A stretch of 64,000 nucleotides of DNA, taken from positions 310,001 through 374,000 of the forward strand of contig NZ_JAFMPR010000002.1 of assembly GCF_020667835.1 (NCBI RefSeq), read 5' to 3'. The DNA comes from Roseibaca sp. Y0-43. Lineage in GTDB: Bacteria; Pseudomonadota; Alphaproteobacteria; Rhodobacterales; Rhodobacteraceae. A program made the translations under genes and the position numbers. The notes beneath the pieces were generated by a model. It did not search any database and was not told the origin of the DNA. It saw nothing but the letters and a program-made list of their open reading frames with translations. This document shows positions 10,243 to 21,180 of the stretch, in pieces (positions within the stretch are counted from its first letter, which is position 1; each line of letters begins with the position of its first letter).

Positions 10243-10962
10243 ATGATGCAGCGCAAACCCCTGTCCTATCCGCGCCTGATCTGGCGGCTTGGCCTTGTGT
10301 GGCTGCTTGCGCCTTTGGTGTTCGGGCTGCTGTTCACCCATGGCGCGCTGACAACGCTTGCCGAGTACCGCGCCTTGCAGCGGGACGGCGTGCAGGGCGA
10401 AACACAGGTCATCGCCAAAGAGGTCGTCCGGCAGCAGGATTCCGACGGCGATGCGCAGCTGAGCTATTACCTGACCCATCGCTTTCGCCCCGAAGGGTAC
10501 ACCCAGACCATCACCACGCGCCAGCGCGTGGACCGGGGCGTCTACCTTGGCGTGGCCGAGGGCGATTTCCTGCCCGTGACCTATGTCTGGAACCAGCCCG
10601 AGCGCAACACGCTCGACCCCAAGCGCGACATGTTCGGAGTTGTGTTTTTCGGCCTTGCGGGGGCGATCGGGCTGCTTATGGCGCTGGGGGGCGCGGTCTG
10701 GGGTTGGGGGCGTATGGCCTCTGCCCGGCGCGCGCTGCTTCACGGAGAGGTGCGCGAAGCCCGCGTCAGCGACATTCGCAAGCTGCGCCACACCGTCAAC
10801 AAAGCGGCGCGCTACCGGGTCATCTGGCAAGACGCGGCAGGCGAAAGCGGGCACTCCTTGCCCGCGTCACCCAACCTTGCCCTTGGCCTTGCCCCCGGCG
10901 ATGTGATCGTCGTCTATATAGACCCGCTCAGCGGGCGCGGCTGGTGGCAGAAGCAGCTTTAA
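10243..10962 (+). CDS. DUF3592-like two-TM membrane protein
   Basis: 239 aa. Two membrane segments: residues about 15-35 ([20 protein letters not shown]) and about 128-150 ([20 protein letters not shown]). Each is followed by a small beta-rich domain ([11 protein letters not shown] and [31 protein letters not shown]), the arrangement of DUF3592 proteins. Function unknown. Two adjacent ATGs (10243, 10246) are possible starts. It is divergent from valS and its stop overlaps that of the convergent lytic transglycosylase by 4 nt. Confidence 0.7.
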   Translation: MMQRKPLSYPRLIWRLGLVWLLAPLVFGLLFTHGALTTLAEYRALQRDGVQGETQVIAKEVVRQQDSDGDAQLSYYLTHRFRPEGYTQTITTRQRVDRGVYLGVAEGDFLPVTYVWNQPERNTLDPKRDMFGVVFFGLAGAIGLLMALGGAVWGWGRMASARRALLHGEVREARVSDIRKLRHTVNKAARYRVIWQDAAGESGHSLPASPNLALGLAPGDVIVVYIDPLSGRGWWQKQL

Positions 10963-12197
10963 GCGCCGCGCCGCAACCCTTCCAACAGCGCGCGCGACGG
11001 GCGGCCCGTGACCGGCATACCACGCGCGGCCTGATAGGCCCGGATCGCGGCTTCGGAATTGGGGCCGATCACGCCGTCATCGCCTTGGGTGTCGAACCCC
11101 GCGCGCGTCAGCAGGCGTTGCAATTCCTGCCGGTCGCCCAGCCGCAAGCCATTCGCATCAGGCTGGAAAGTGCCTTGGATCGGCCCGCCCCCGCGCAGAC
11201 GGTCCGACAGGTGCCCAATGCCAAGGCCGTAAAGTTCGGAATTGTTGTAGCGCAGGATCACGCTGAAATTGCGGTAAACCAGAAAGGCCGGCCCGTTCGG
11301 CCCGTCGGGCAGGATAAGCGAGGCCGGGGCGCCTGACAGAGACCCGCTGGCCGCGCGCACCCCCATGCCCGCCCAATCGCTGCGCGTGGACCCGCGCCCG
11401 GCCAGCCCGGTGTTGAAGCCTGCGGGCAAGAACACCTCTTGCCCCCAAGGCTGGCCCGTCTGCCAGCCCATGCGCGACAGGTAATTGGCCGCACTCGCCA
11501 GCGCGTCGGTCGGGTCATCCGCCCAGATGTCGCGCCGCCCGTCGCCGGTGAAATCGACCGCATAGGCCTGATAGGTGGTCGGGATGAATTGCGTATGCCC
11601 CATCGCCCCCGCCCAAGACCCGCGCAGATTGGCGTAAGTGGTGTCGCCGCGTTCCAGGATGCGCAGGGCGGCGGTCAACTGGCTTTCGAAAAATTCGCCG
11701 CGCCGCCCGTCAAAGGCCAGCGTCGCCAGCGCAGAGATGGCGGGAATGTCGCCCTTTTCGGTGCCATAGCGCGATTCCAGCCCCCAGATGGCGGTCAGGA
11801 TTTCGGCGGGCACGCCGTAACGCCCCTCGATTGCGCGCAGGGTTGCGCCTTCGCGGGCCAAAGCCGCGCGGCCCGCCGCGATCCGCTCGGGCGAGGCGGC
11901 GATGTTCAGGTAATCCTCCAGCGTGCGGGTGAATTCCGTCTGGCGGCGGTCGCGCGCGATGACATCGGGCAAGAACCCGGCCCCGCCAAGTGCGCGGTCC
12001 ACCACTTGCGGCGCAATGCCAGCGGCGCGCGCACGGGCCGCGTAGCCATCCAGCCACGCATCGAACGCGGCGTTCGGTTCTGGCCGCATGGGGCTGCTGG
12101 CCGGGCGCGGCGTGGTGGCACGGATACCCCCGCCCATACAGGCGGAAAGCGAGAGGCTGGCGGCACCAGCAAGAAGAACCCGGCGGGTCACGATCAT
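10959..12197 (-). CDS. MltB-type lytic murein transglycosylase with peptidoglycan-binding domain
   Basis: Cleaves the MurNAc-GlcNAc bond in periplasmic murein. 412 aa. Signal sequence MIVTRRVLLAGAASLSLSAC with a lipobox-like LSAC. The catalytic domain carries IWGLESRYGTEKGD (catalytic Glu), AMGHTQFIPTTYQAYAVDF and ADDPTDALASAANYL. The C-terminal 70 residues form a PG_binding_1 domain (GVIGPNSEAAIRAYQAARGMP). A paralogue with the same architecture is encoded divergently next to it. Confidence 0.92.
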   Translation of the reverse strand: MIVTRRVLLAGAASLSLSACMGGGIRATTPRPASSPMRPEPNAAFDAWLDGYAARARAAGIAPQVVDRALGGAGFLPDVIARDRRQTEFTRTLEDYLNIAASPERIAAGRAALAREGATLRAIEGRYGVPAEILTAIWGLESRYGTEKGDIPAISALATLAFDGRRGEFFESQLTAALRILERGDTTYANLRGSWAGAMGHTQFIPTTYQAYAVDFTGDGRRDIWADDPTDALASAANYLSRMGWQTGQPWGQEVFLPAGFNTGLAGRGSTRSDWAGMGVRAASGSLSGAPASLILPDGPNGPAFLVYRNFSVILRYNNSELYGLGIGHLSDRLRGGGPIQGTFQPDANGLRLGDRQELQRLLTRAGFDTQGDDGVIGPNSEAAIRAYQAARGMPVTGRPSRALLEGLRRGA

Positions 12198-12317
12198 GGG
12201 ACTGCTCTGCTTGTTTTCTGTTTTGAAACAACCTAGCGGAAAACCGCGGCATTGTTAAGCGTGCCTTGGTTAATCGGCAGGATGCCGCTAAGGTCACGTC
12301 ACGCAGCTGGAGGTTAC

Positions 12318-13537
12318 ATGCGCGTCCTGATCCCATTCCTGATCCTTGCCCTTTTGCCCGCTTGCGTGGCCGCCAATGTGGAACGCTCGGCGCGCCCCTT
12401 GCCGCGCCCCGCCCCCGCTGCCGCGCCCGCCCTGCCCGCCGGGTCTTTCGAGGTGTGGCGCACGGGGTTCGAGACGCGCGCGCGCGCCGCAGGCATCACG
12501 CAAACCACGCTCGACACCGCGCGCCCGCATCTGCGCCTGTTGCCAGAGACGGTGGCGCTGGACAGCCGCCAAAGCGAATTCGGCGCGCGGGTGTGGGATT
12601 ACATGGATAGCGCCGTCACGTCGCAGCGCATTCAGGCCGGACGCGCAGCCATGACACGCCACGCGCAGACCCTGACGCAGATAGAGGCGCGTTTCGGCGT
12701 GCCACCCGAAATCGTGGCGGCTATCTGGGGCGTAGAGACATCTTACGGCGCGAACCGGGGCAACACGCCCATTCTGGCGACTCTTGCCACCTTGGCCAAG
12801 GACGGGCGGCGCGCCGCGTTCTTCGAGGGCGAACTGATCGCGGCCTTGCGCATGGTGCAACTGGGCAAGGTCACGCCTGCCCGCTTTACCGGGTCTTGGG
12901 CGGGTGCCTTCGGGCACACGCAATTCATGCCAACCAGCTACCTGACCTACGCGGTGCCCTTGTCGGGCAGCGGCGTGGCCGATGTCTGGTCCGACAACCC
13001 CGCCGATGCGCTGGCAAGTGCCGCCAATTACCTGGCCAAACGAGGCTGGACGCGCGGCCAGCCTTGGGCGCAAGAGGTGGTTCTGCCCTCGGGGTTCGAC
13101 CTTGGGCTGACCGGGCAGCGGCGCAGCGACTGGTCATCCTTGGGCGTGACGGCGGTGCGCGGCGCGCTGTCGCAAGCCCCTGCCCGGCTGCTTCTGCCCG
13201 GCGGCGCGCGCGGTCCGGCTTTTCTGGCCTATGGCAATTACGATGTGCTGAAGGAATACAATATCTCTGACGCCTATGTGCTGGCCGTGGGGCATTTGTC
13301 CGACCGGCTGGCGGGCGCGGGTGGCTTGCGCGGGCTATGGCCGCGCAGTGACCGCGCCTTGACCTTGGACGAACGCATAGAGGTGCAGCGCATCCTGAAC
13401 GCGCAAGGCTATGACACGGCGGGCGTGGACGGGCGGCACGGGCCTGCCACGGTGGCCGCAGTGCAGGCGTGGCAAAAGGCCAATGGCCTGCCGCCCGATG
13501 GCTATATCAACGCCGATCTGCTGGCGCGGCTGCGCCG

Positions 13538-13541
<4 letters not shown>
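12318..13541 (+). CDS. Second MltB-type lytic murein transglycosylase with peptidoglycan-binding domain
   Basis: 407 aa paralogue of the divergent neighbour, sharing order and motifs: lipoprotein signal MRVLIPFLILALLPAC, catalytic IWGVETSYGANRGN, AFGHTQFMPTSYLTYAV, DNPADALASAANYL and the C-terminal PG_binding_1 repeat (GVDGRHGPATVAAVQAWQK). GGAGGT lies 3 nt before the chosen ATG; an in-frame ATG further upstream lacks an RBS. Its stop shares CTAG with the stop of dusA. Confidence 0.92.
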
Positions 13542-14533
<992 letters not shown>

Positions 14534-14826
14534 TCAGAGATCTCCTAGGGCCCAACTGTATCGGGGCGGACCTATCGAGCGTAACATATACCCACATGAT
14601 TAGCGGTCTGCCACCCTGCCCAGTGCAAAGACGGGCAAACGGCCGCGGCTAGACCGGTTTCGTGTAAAGTTGAACCGATCGACGGCAGCGACCGCCTTTG
14701 AGAGCCCCGGTCAGTCTGCATCGCCGTGTTCCAAGCGCCGCATAAACCCGAAGGGCTTCGGTTCCGGCTGTATAAAGCTCAGTACAAAGACAGCTTGCTG
14801 TCAACAGCCCAACCCGGTGCAGAACC
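14534..14826. other. Non-coding stretch between dusA and the AraC-GAF gene
   Basis: No supportable gene. It must hold the present dusA promoter, supplied by the island. It contains GTGTAAAGTTGAACC (14661-14675), resembling GTGTAAAAGTGAACC at 21222-21236, a motif type found at insertion-sequence ends. A small hairpin CCGAAGGGCTTCGG near 14748 could end the AraC-GAF transcript, but no T-run is evident. Confidence 0.5.
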
Positions 14827-15807
14827 TCAAATGAAGCCTGACAAACCAAGCCCGCCACTGCGGCGTTCCGTCTCCAGTTGTCCGACGGTCGCGAAAGAGA
14901 GAGCGGAAGCGAGTGCCACATCGTGCAGGTCGAAGGCATTCTTGATGTCACTCTCGAAATTGATCGCGCCGACGACGTCGCCCCCAATAATGAGGGGAAC
15001 GCACAGTTCGGAGCGGGTCGAGGCGTCGAGCGCTGCGTAATCCGTCACAAGATCCAGATCGTTCTCAATGCGTGAATCGCCCTTTTGAAGAACCGAATGC
15101 ACGATGCCTCTGGCCGAAGTAAGAACCGAATTCACGCGGTTCATATCCACGCGAAAGCGCGCATCATCCATGCCACCGCGGTAATGCGAGTAAACCAGCG
15201 CGCTGCCTTCAAGTCCTCTTTTCAGGATGACAGCGCCTCGCTTGTAATGCTGGCGTCTTCTCAGGATGTCATGCACCCTGTCGAAAGCCGCGAAAATGTC
15301 AGAGCTTTCGACGATAATCTGGCCACATTCGATGCTGACCATCGCCTTCTTGTCGGACGAAGGGCGAGGATGTCCATGTCCCGCCGCAGTCCCCTGCCCC
15401 GACCCTGTCGAGATCGCAGGATGCGTGCCCCTTTTCTGTGCGGCCCGAAGTTTCAAGGACGCCTTCAACGTTTCGGAGGGAGCTTCTCCGAATGCTTCGC
15501 CGTAATGCCGCGCAAAGCGGCCAAGATGGTCCAGCCCGTTGTCATGGGCGACCGATGTCACGCTGGTTCCATCATCGGCCGCAAGAAGCGCCGCGCGTGC
15601 GCGCCGCAGACGCAACTGGAGCAACCAAGCCCCAGGCGTTGTGTCGAGACACTCGCGAAAAGCTTTTTGCAGTGCCCGGACCCCCACACCGGCGGCCTGC
15701 GCGGCCAAGGCGGGAGGGGTGTCCTGATCGTAATGGCGGCTAAGATATTCGGTGGCTATCCCGACGATCCTCTCTTGAGTGCCTTCCGCTGCATTTCTGT
15801 GTGTCAC
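14827..15807 (-). CDS. AraC-type regulator with a C-terminal GAF domain
   Basis: 326 aa. Residues about 10-115 form an AraC/XylS double helix-turn-helix: PALAAQAAGVGVRALQKAFRECLDTTPGAWLLQLRLRRAR and VAHDNGLDHLGRFARHYGEAFGEAPS. The rest is GAF-like (TRSELCVPLIIGGDVVGAINFESD near 270-295). AraC domains are usually C-terminal, so the order is reversed. It is divergent from the serine hydrolase across 341 bp containing tandem 8-bp repeats 22 bp apart, which suits an AraC-type site. The ligand is unknown. Confidence 0.83.
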   Translation of the reverse strand: MTHRNAAEGTQERIVGIATEYLSRHYDQDTPPALAAQAAGVGVRALQKAFRECLDTTPGAWLLQLRLRRARAALLAADDGTSVTSVAHDNGLDHLGRFARHYGEAFGEAPSETLKASLKLRAAQKRGTHPAISTGSGQGTAAGHGHPRPSSDKKAMVSIECGQIIVESSDIFAAFDRVHDILRRRQHYKRGAVILKRGLEGSALVYSHYRGGMDDARFRVDMNRVNSVLTSARGIVHSVLQKGDSRIENDLDLVTDYAALDASTRSELCVPLIIGGDVVGAINFESDIKNAFDLHDVALASALSFATVGQLETERRSGGLGLSGFI

Positions 15808-15871
15808 GGCCCAATCCAGTCCGTTGGCGAGTAAACCCCTTTATGGCACCGATACCCTCAAAACGCGCGCA

Positions 15872-15901
15872 ATCTGGATACTACCCGTTCGCGATCTGGA
15901 T
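15872..15901 (+). promoter_or_regulatory. Candidate AraC-type operator (tandem ATCTGGAT, 22 bp apart)
   Basis: ATCTGGAT occurs at 15872-15879 and 15894-15901, two helical turns apart, in the divergent intergenic region 65 bp upstream of the AraC-GAF start. Tandem direct repeats with this spacing are typical of AraC-family sites. The rest of the 15808-16148 gap shows nothing else recognisable. Confidence 0.4.
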
Positions 15902-16148
15902 TGCGAGACGCAGATTTCTGACGAATCCTGAGCAGGTTCAGTGTGATTTAAGACTGTATTTCACGGACAAAGCTTGCGCAGGCCGTCATCGCGTCACGAG
16001 CATGCGCTCGCGTCCTACGTCATGCTTCAGGGCACGGGGTTATAGCGAAGAGGGATCGGCAAACCATGCTCAGTAGCGCCAAGGGCACCCGATTGATATG
16101 CGCGAGGACCGGCACCGTTTTGGCCGATCCAGCGGCAAGGAAACGTCC

Positions 16149-17385
16149 ATGCCGGTGTTGAATTTCCGCCGAGTGCCCCGCCGCACCACCAACAATTGGT
16201 CATCGGTATGCGTTCTCGCTTTTTGCCTCGTGACGACGAACGTGTTCGCGCAGGGGTCCGGCTTTGCCCCCTGCGCGGAAGGCACGACTGCCCCCGCGCC
16301 GCTTGCCAAGGCGCTCGACGGCTTCCTCGTGTCGCTGGTCGATCCCGACGCGCCCCTGAGTTCGTTGCGGGGGTATGGCTCTGCAGCAGTGCTTTCGGTA
16401 ATCGGCCCGGATTGGCGCTATGTTCGCGCAACCGGCGTCGCGGCACCCGGTAGCGATGAACCAATTTCCTGTGAAACGCCCTTTCAGGTCGGCAGCGCCA
16501 CCAAGATGATGACGGCGACGGTGCTGTTGCAACTGCACGAAGAAGGTGCACTGTCGATTGACGACCTTCTCTCGACGCATCTTGCGGAAACGGCGTCGGC
16601 CCTGCCGAACGGTGATGTCATCACGCTGCGGCAACTGGCGAACCACACGGCCGGCGTCTTCAGCTATACCGATAATGCCCCCCAACGGCACGCCCGGGCT
16701 GATGGAGGGTGCCGTCTCGGACAGCGCCATGATGAGCGCTGGCTACACGCCCGAAGATCTGGTCGAGTTCGCACTTGTACACCGGCAGCCCTATTTCGTG
16801 CCCGGCGCGGAAGGCGCCTGGTCCTACAGCAACACCGGCTATGTCCTCATGGGCCAGATCATTGAGCGGATCACGGGCAAGCCGCTGGAAAGCGTTTTCG
16901 AGGAGCGCATCTTCGGGCCGCTCGGCATGTCCCACACGTTCTTCTGGAGCGACGTGCCGCGGCCGCATTTTGGGCTTCCCCGATCATATTTCGCACCACC
17001 TTTCGAGATAGACGCGACGGGCTGGAACATGTCCCAGGGCTGGGCGGCCGGCGCCGTGATTTCAACCGCTCACGATATGACGCTCTTTGTTTCCGCGCTG
17101 CTTGAGGGACGGCTTTTTCGCGACCGTTCCACGTTCGACGTGATGCAGGAAACCGTGCCGACCGGATCGCCCGTCATCCCGCGATACGGACTAGGCCTGA
17201 TAGAGATCAATCCGGGGCTTTGGGGGCATGGTGGGCAGACGCTCGGTTTCTTGTCCGATACGGCATATTTTCCCGGCGAAAACATAGCCATCGTCGCATG
17301 GGCAAATTCCGCAAGAAGCCTTTCGGGAACCGCCGCGATAGCTGTCTCGAACATTCTCAAAAGCGCGGGGGCGATACCGGAATGA
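16149..17385 (+). pseudogene. Frameshifted serine hydrolase of the class C beta-lactamase family
   Basis: Two reading frames together make one secreted beta-lactamase-family protein. The first frame gives a signal peptide (CVLAFCLVTTNVFAQG) and the nucleophile motif SATK (FQVGSATKMMTATVLL), then LANHTAGVFSYTD. The second continues with PNGTPGLMEG, the YSNTGY motif, and HGGQTLGFLSD. They join at a run of six C (16678-16683), consistent with one inserted base. Family members are DD-peptidases, esterases or beta-lactamases. It could be a true pseudogene, slippage control or a sequencing error. AAGGA precedes the start. The following lipoprotein gene is probably in the same operon. Confidence 0.8.
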
Positions 17386-17461
17386 CCCTTCGAAGGTCGC
17401 GGAGCGCGGCGCCGGACCGCAAACAATCTGAACACCGTGGAAAGAAGAGAGGAGACCCATC

Positions 17462-17755
17462 ATGACCAACCTGAAAACCGGCCTTTTGGTGCTTGCACTA
17501 TTCGGCATGACCGGCTGCATCGAAACCACGATACCGGCATCGGCACCGACCATGCCCTCCGATGATCTTTCGGCCTTTCAGGGCGCACGCGCCGGTCAGG
17601 CCGAAGGCGGTTTGCAGGCCCGAGGCTATCAGCTGGCGCGGACCGAGGGGCTGACCGCCTTTTGGTTCAATCAAGGCACCGGAAGCTGCGCGCGCATCGT
17701 CACGTCGAACGGGAGATACGAGTCGGTGACCATGGTGCCCGCCAGCAATTGCTGA
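17462..17755 (+). CDS. Small lipoprotein
   Basis: 97 aa. Lipobox signal GLLVLALFGMTGC, then a short exported domain with ARGYQLARTEGLTAFWFNQGTGSCARIVTSNGRYESV and a C-terminal Cys, so a disulfide between the two internal Cys is possible. GAGGAG lies 8 nt before the ATG. It sits between two broken genes of the island and lies 76 nt after the hydrolase stop. Function unknown. Confidence 0.75.
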   Translation: MTNLKTGLLVLALFGMTGCIETTIPASAPTMPSDDLSAFQGARAGQAEGGLQARGYQLARTEGLTAFWFNQGTGSCARIVTSNGRYESVTMVPASNC

Positions 17756-17809
17756 GCGCTCAACCGAATCTGCGCAGCGTCATTTACCACCTAGACCCAG
17801 AGGATCAGC

Positions 17810-18983
17810 ATGAGACTATTACACCGATTAGCGTTTATCTCGGCGCTGCTGTTTGCAGGGGCAGCCGTGGCCCAACAGGCCGTGACCGAGCGCGTTCAGT
17901 TCCCCGCCGGCCAGAGCGGTACGACCATCCGCGGCAGCCTTCAGGGCGAACAGAGCATCCAGTACCTGCTGGGTGCCGCCGCCGGGCAGCGCATGGTTGT
18001 CATCATGACCACGTCCAACCCATCGACCTATTTCAACATCTTCGCTCCGGGAGACGCGCCCGGACGCAGCGCGGCGATGTATGTCGCGGCGACAAGCGGT
18101 CTCAGCTATGATGGCGTTTTGCCCACAAGCGGCGACTATATGGTGCAGGTCTTTATCAATCGCAACGCGGCGCGGCGAAACCACGACCTACATGCTGGAT
18201 ATCCGGATCGATGGCGCGGCTGGTGCGGCACAGGACTTTGCCGATGGTCTAACCGGAGGCCCGGATTACTGGGAAGTGACCGGCGTGAGCGGCAGCCTCA
18301 ACATCCGCACCGCGCCTTCGACAAGCGCGCCGGGCCGGATGGGCCTGTTGCGCGGCACGGTCGTCCAGAACCTCGGGTGCCGGATGAACGAGGGGCGTCG
18401 CTGGTGCGAAGTCGCGCAAATGGGGGGCGGCGTGACGGGCTGGGCGGCGGGCGAATACCTGCGCGAAGCTGCCGCGCCGCAACAACCGGCAATACCGCCC
18501 GCCGGCTCTGGAACGGCCGGTAGCGGTGGCGACCCGCTGGTTGCGGCCGCAGAGCGAGCCTGCCTTCGTGATGTCACGCAGGTTACGAACAACTCGGATG
18601 CATCCGTACTGAGGTCCATGTTCTCGGAAGCCGGCACCGAGGTCATCGTTGGAGTAGGTCCGCAGCGTGCCCCATGGCGCTGCATCGCCTATCGCGATGG
18701 CACCACCGCTGGCATCATGTCCTTGACGAATGAAGGGGCGGCCGTGAGCCCGCCGCCTTCGAACGCCGGTTCTGTCATGCGCGTGACAGGTGTTGCCGCA
18801 AATGATCTGCTGAATGTGCGCAGCGGACCCGGAACGGCAAACCGCGTCATTGGTGCGTTGGGCAACGGGGACAGTGTCCGCGTGTTGACCTGCCAGAACG
18901 TCAGCGGCGCGCAGTGTTGCGAGATCGAGATGATGACCGACATGAGAGAGCGCGGCTGGGTCAACGCCCGCTATCTTCAGTAG
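17810..18983 (+). pseudogene. Frameshifted exported protein with two SH3-like domains
   Basis: The first frame has a signal peptide (HRLAFISALLFAGAAVAQQ) and a beta domain with FPAGQSGTTIRGSL and LLGAAAGQRMVVIMTT, resembling PPC-type domains. The second frame resumes at RRGETTTYMLDIRIDG. It carries two bacterial SH3 domains: SGSLNIRTAPSTSAPGRMG with GWAAGEYL, and DLLNVRSGPGTANRVIGAL with GWVNARYL at the C-terminus. The switch lies at about 18155-18178 and needs one base removed from the present sequence. SH3 domains of this kind bind peptidoglycan or act as envelope adaptors. Confidence 0.77.
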
Positions 18984-18991
18984 CGTCGACG

Positions 18992-19019
18992 GGGTGCGCG
19001 AGTGGATCGCGCACCCTTT
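18992..19019 (+). terminator. Intrinsic terminator after the SH3 gene
   Basis: Perfect 10-bp stem GGGTGCGCGA / TCGCGCACCC with loop GTGGA followed by TTT, starting 8 nt after the stop codon. Confidence 0.7.
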
Positions 19020-19117
19020 CCACGGTAGGCTTCGCAGCTCATTTGCCTACGCCGTTGGAAGGATGACAGGAAAGCTCCGCTCGGCTCGTCAACCGGACTG
19101 ACCCGAGAAACGAAGGG

Positions 19118-21148
19118 ATGCCGACCCGCGCGAATGCCGTTGGATCGCAAGGGAGAAGAGCCTTGGACTTTGCAGAGATCATCGCGGTATTGGCCGCACT
19201 GACCGGAGACCCTGTCGACCCCGAGCAGCATTTCGGTGCTGTGGCCACGGGCGGCCATGATGCCTCCGCGCCCGTCGCGATCAAGGCCTGTCCTCAGCCC
19301 ATCGGCATCGGTGAAATCGAGGGGGAAACCCTTATCTGCGGCACGGTCAGTGTTCCCGAGGACCACGATGCGCCGGAAGGCAGGCGGTTAGAGCTTCTGT
19401 TCACCGTGATGAAATCGCATTCCGAAGTGCCAGAGCCGGACCCGCTTCTGTATCTCCATGGCGGTCCGGGAATGGGCAACATGAACGGCATCGCGGGATT
19501 GGCGCAGTATTTCGACGGTTGGCGGCAGACGCGCGACGTCATCACCTTCGATCAACGCGCAGCCGGTCTGTCCACCGGCGACGCGGCCTGTTCCGGTGTC
19601 ATCAACGAGAATATCCGCTCGGTCTTGACGCTGAGTGCCGGGCAGGCAGAAGTGTCGGCCTGTGTCGCGGAACTGCGTAATTCCGGCATCACGCTTCAGC
19701 ACTACAATACGCTTCAGAATGCCCGCGACGTGCCGATCGTCATAGGGACGCTCGGTTATGACAACTACAATATCATCGGCATTTCCTACGGTTCGAAACT
19801 TGCGCTGGAGGTGATGCGCAGCGCGCCGGAGGGGGTGCGGTCCGTCGTCCTCGATGGCGTGGCACCGCCGTGGCTGCCGCTCTATAACACGCTGGCCGTT
19901 CCGATGAATGACTCCATCGTGCGTCTTGTCGAAGACTGCGCCGCCGACAAGGACTGTGCTTCCGCCTATCCCGATTTGGGGCAGATGCTGACAGATACAC
20001 TCGATGCCGCCGCCGAAGGGCGACTGGTGCACGGGGCCAGCGGCACAGTGCTTGGCCCCGAGGTGGTGCTCGACATGTTCGCGCAGCGCGCGGATGGCAG
20101 CCGCATCGGAAATCCGAGCATCACCCCCTTCATGCCCGCCATGATCTACGAATTCGCGCGGATGGTGGAAGACCCGGATGTCGCGACACCGACGCTTGAT
20201 CGGCTTAGCAACGGCGGTTGGGTGCTGCCAAGGGACAGGGTCGCCGATCTGCGCGGGGCCGCGCAGGTCACGAGCGGCGAAAGCGAGACGCTGCTCGAAC
20301 TGGCGATCGCGCAGGCAGAGCGCGTCCGCGATACGGACCAAGAGTTGCAGACCACCATCCGGGCGCTCCGTGATGCCCTGCGGCGCGAACGCGATTACAC
20401 GCCCCTTGCGGGTATTCTTGATGGCGAATTGTCCCGTGCAAGCGGCGCGAACTTTGCCGACCGGGAACGTGTGGCCGCGTTCGCAAACGATGTTGCGGCG
20501 CTGATCTCCGGGCAAAGAGCGCGCGCGCCTTTGGTCGGCTTCATCGCGGAAACCTATGAAGGCCCGACCGCCGCCCGGCTGCTGGCCTTGGTGGACGCGA
20601 TGAGCGACGCCGAAATCGCGAGCTTCTTCGAATCCGCCGCACGATCACTGGAGACGACGGTTTTCAAATTCGTCACCACGACCGATCTCTGGATCTATGC
20701 CTGTCAAGAGGACGTTCCGTTCAATTCGATGGAGGGTTATCAGGCAACCACGGCGGCGCTGGACTACCCGCAACTCGGCGCGATCTGGACCAGCAATGCG
20801 GGCCTTTTGCTTCTTGGCGTCTGCCCGATGTTCGACCAGTTTCCGCGCGAAAGGTTCCAGGAAGTCGTTGAAAGCGACATCCCTACGCTGAGCCTTGGCG
20901 GGACTTGGGACACACAGACATCGTTCAACTGGGCCATCGAGGCCACCCGCGGGCTGAGCAACGCGCAAGCCTTCGCTTTTCCAGAGGCGGGCCACGGTGC
21001 GGTCCTTTATTCGAAATGCGTGCGCGACATGGCGGTGTCCTTCACGGGCAACCCGAACCGGCGCTTCGATCCTGAAACCTGTCAGACGGGTGTCATTCCG
21101 CCCTTTCACATCGCGGAATGGGTCGATCAGGCAGGGTCAGACGAATGA
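19118..21148 (+). CDS. Alpha/beta hydrolase of the TAP/prolyl aminopeptidase-like family
   Basis: Up to 676 aa. An N-terminal GETLICGTVSVPEDHD strand pair precedes LLYLHGGPGMG (oxyanion region), ITFDQRAAGLS, the nucleophile elbow GISYGSKL, the acid in GGTWDTQTS and the His in EAGHGAVLYS. A large helical lid (about 270-540) separates the two halves. Homologues are usually exported, but no signal peptide is seen from any start in this frame, so the true start may be elsewhere or the signal lost. Cys pairs (DCAADKDC) fit a periplasmic protein. Substrate unknown. Confidence 0.82.
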   Translation: MPTRANAVGSQGRRALDFAEIIAVLAALTGDPVDPEQHFGAVATGGHDASAPVAIKACPQPIGIGEIEGETLICGTVSVPEDHDAPEGRRLELLFTVMKSHSEVPEPDPLLYLHGGPGMGNMNGIAGLAQYFDGWRQTRDVITFDQRAAGLSTGDAACSGVINENIRSVLTLSAGQAEVSACVAELRNSGITLQHYNTLQNARDVPIVIGTLGYDNYNIIGISYGSKLALEVMRSAPEGVRSVVLDGVAPPWLPLYNTLAVPMNDSIVRLVEDCAADKDCASAYPDLGQMLTDTLDAAAEGRLVHGASGTVLGPEVVLDMFAQRADGSRIGNPSITPFMPAMIYEFARMVEDPDVATPTLDRLSNGGWVLPRDRVADLRGAAQVTSGESETLLELAIAQAERVRDTDQELQTTIRALRDALRRERDYTPLAGILDGELSRASGANFADRERVAAFANDVAALISGQRARAPLVGFIAETYEGPTAARLLALVDAMSDAEIASFFESAARSLETTVFKFVTTTDLWIYACQEDVPFNSMEGYQATTAALDYPQLGAIWTSNAGLLLLGVCPMFDQFPRERFQEVVESDIPTLSLGGTWDTQTSFNWAIEATRGLSNAQAFAFPEAGHGAVLYSKCVRDMAVSFTGNPNRRFDPETCQTGVIPPFHIAEWVDQAGSDE

Positions 21149-21180
21149 GCAAGCATGTCGAGATCCTTCTGTCCCCTATG

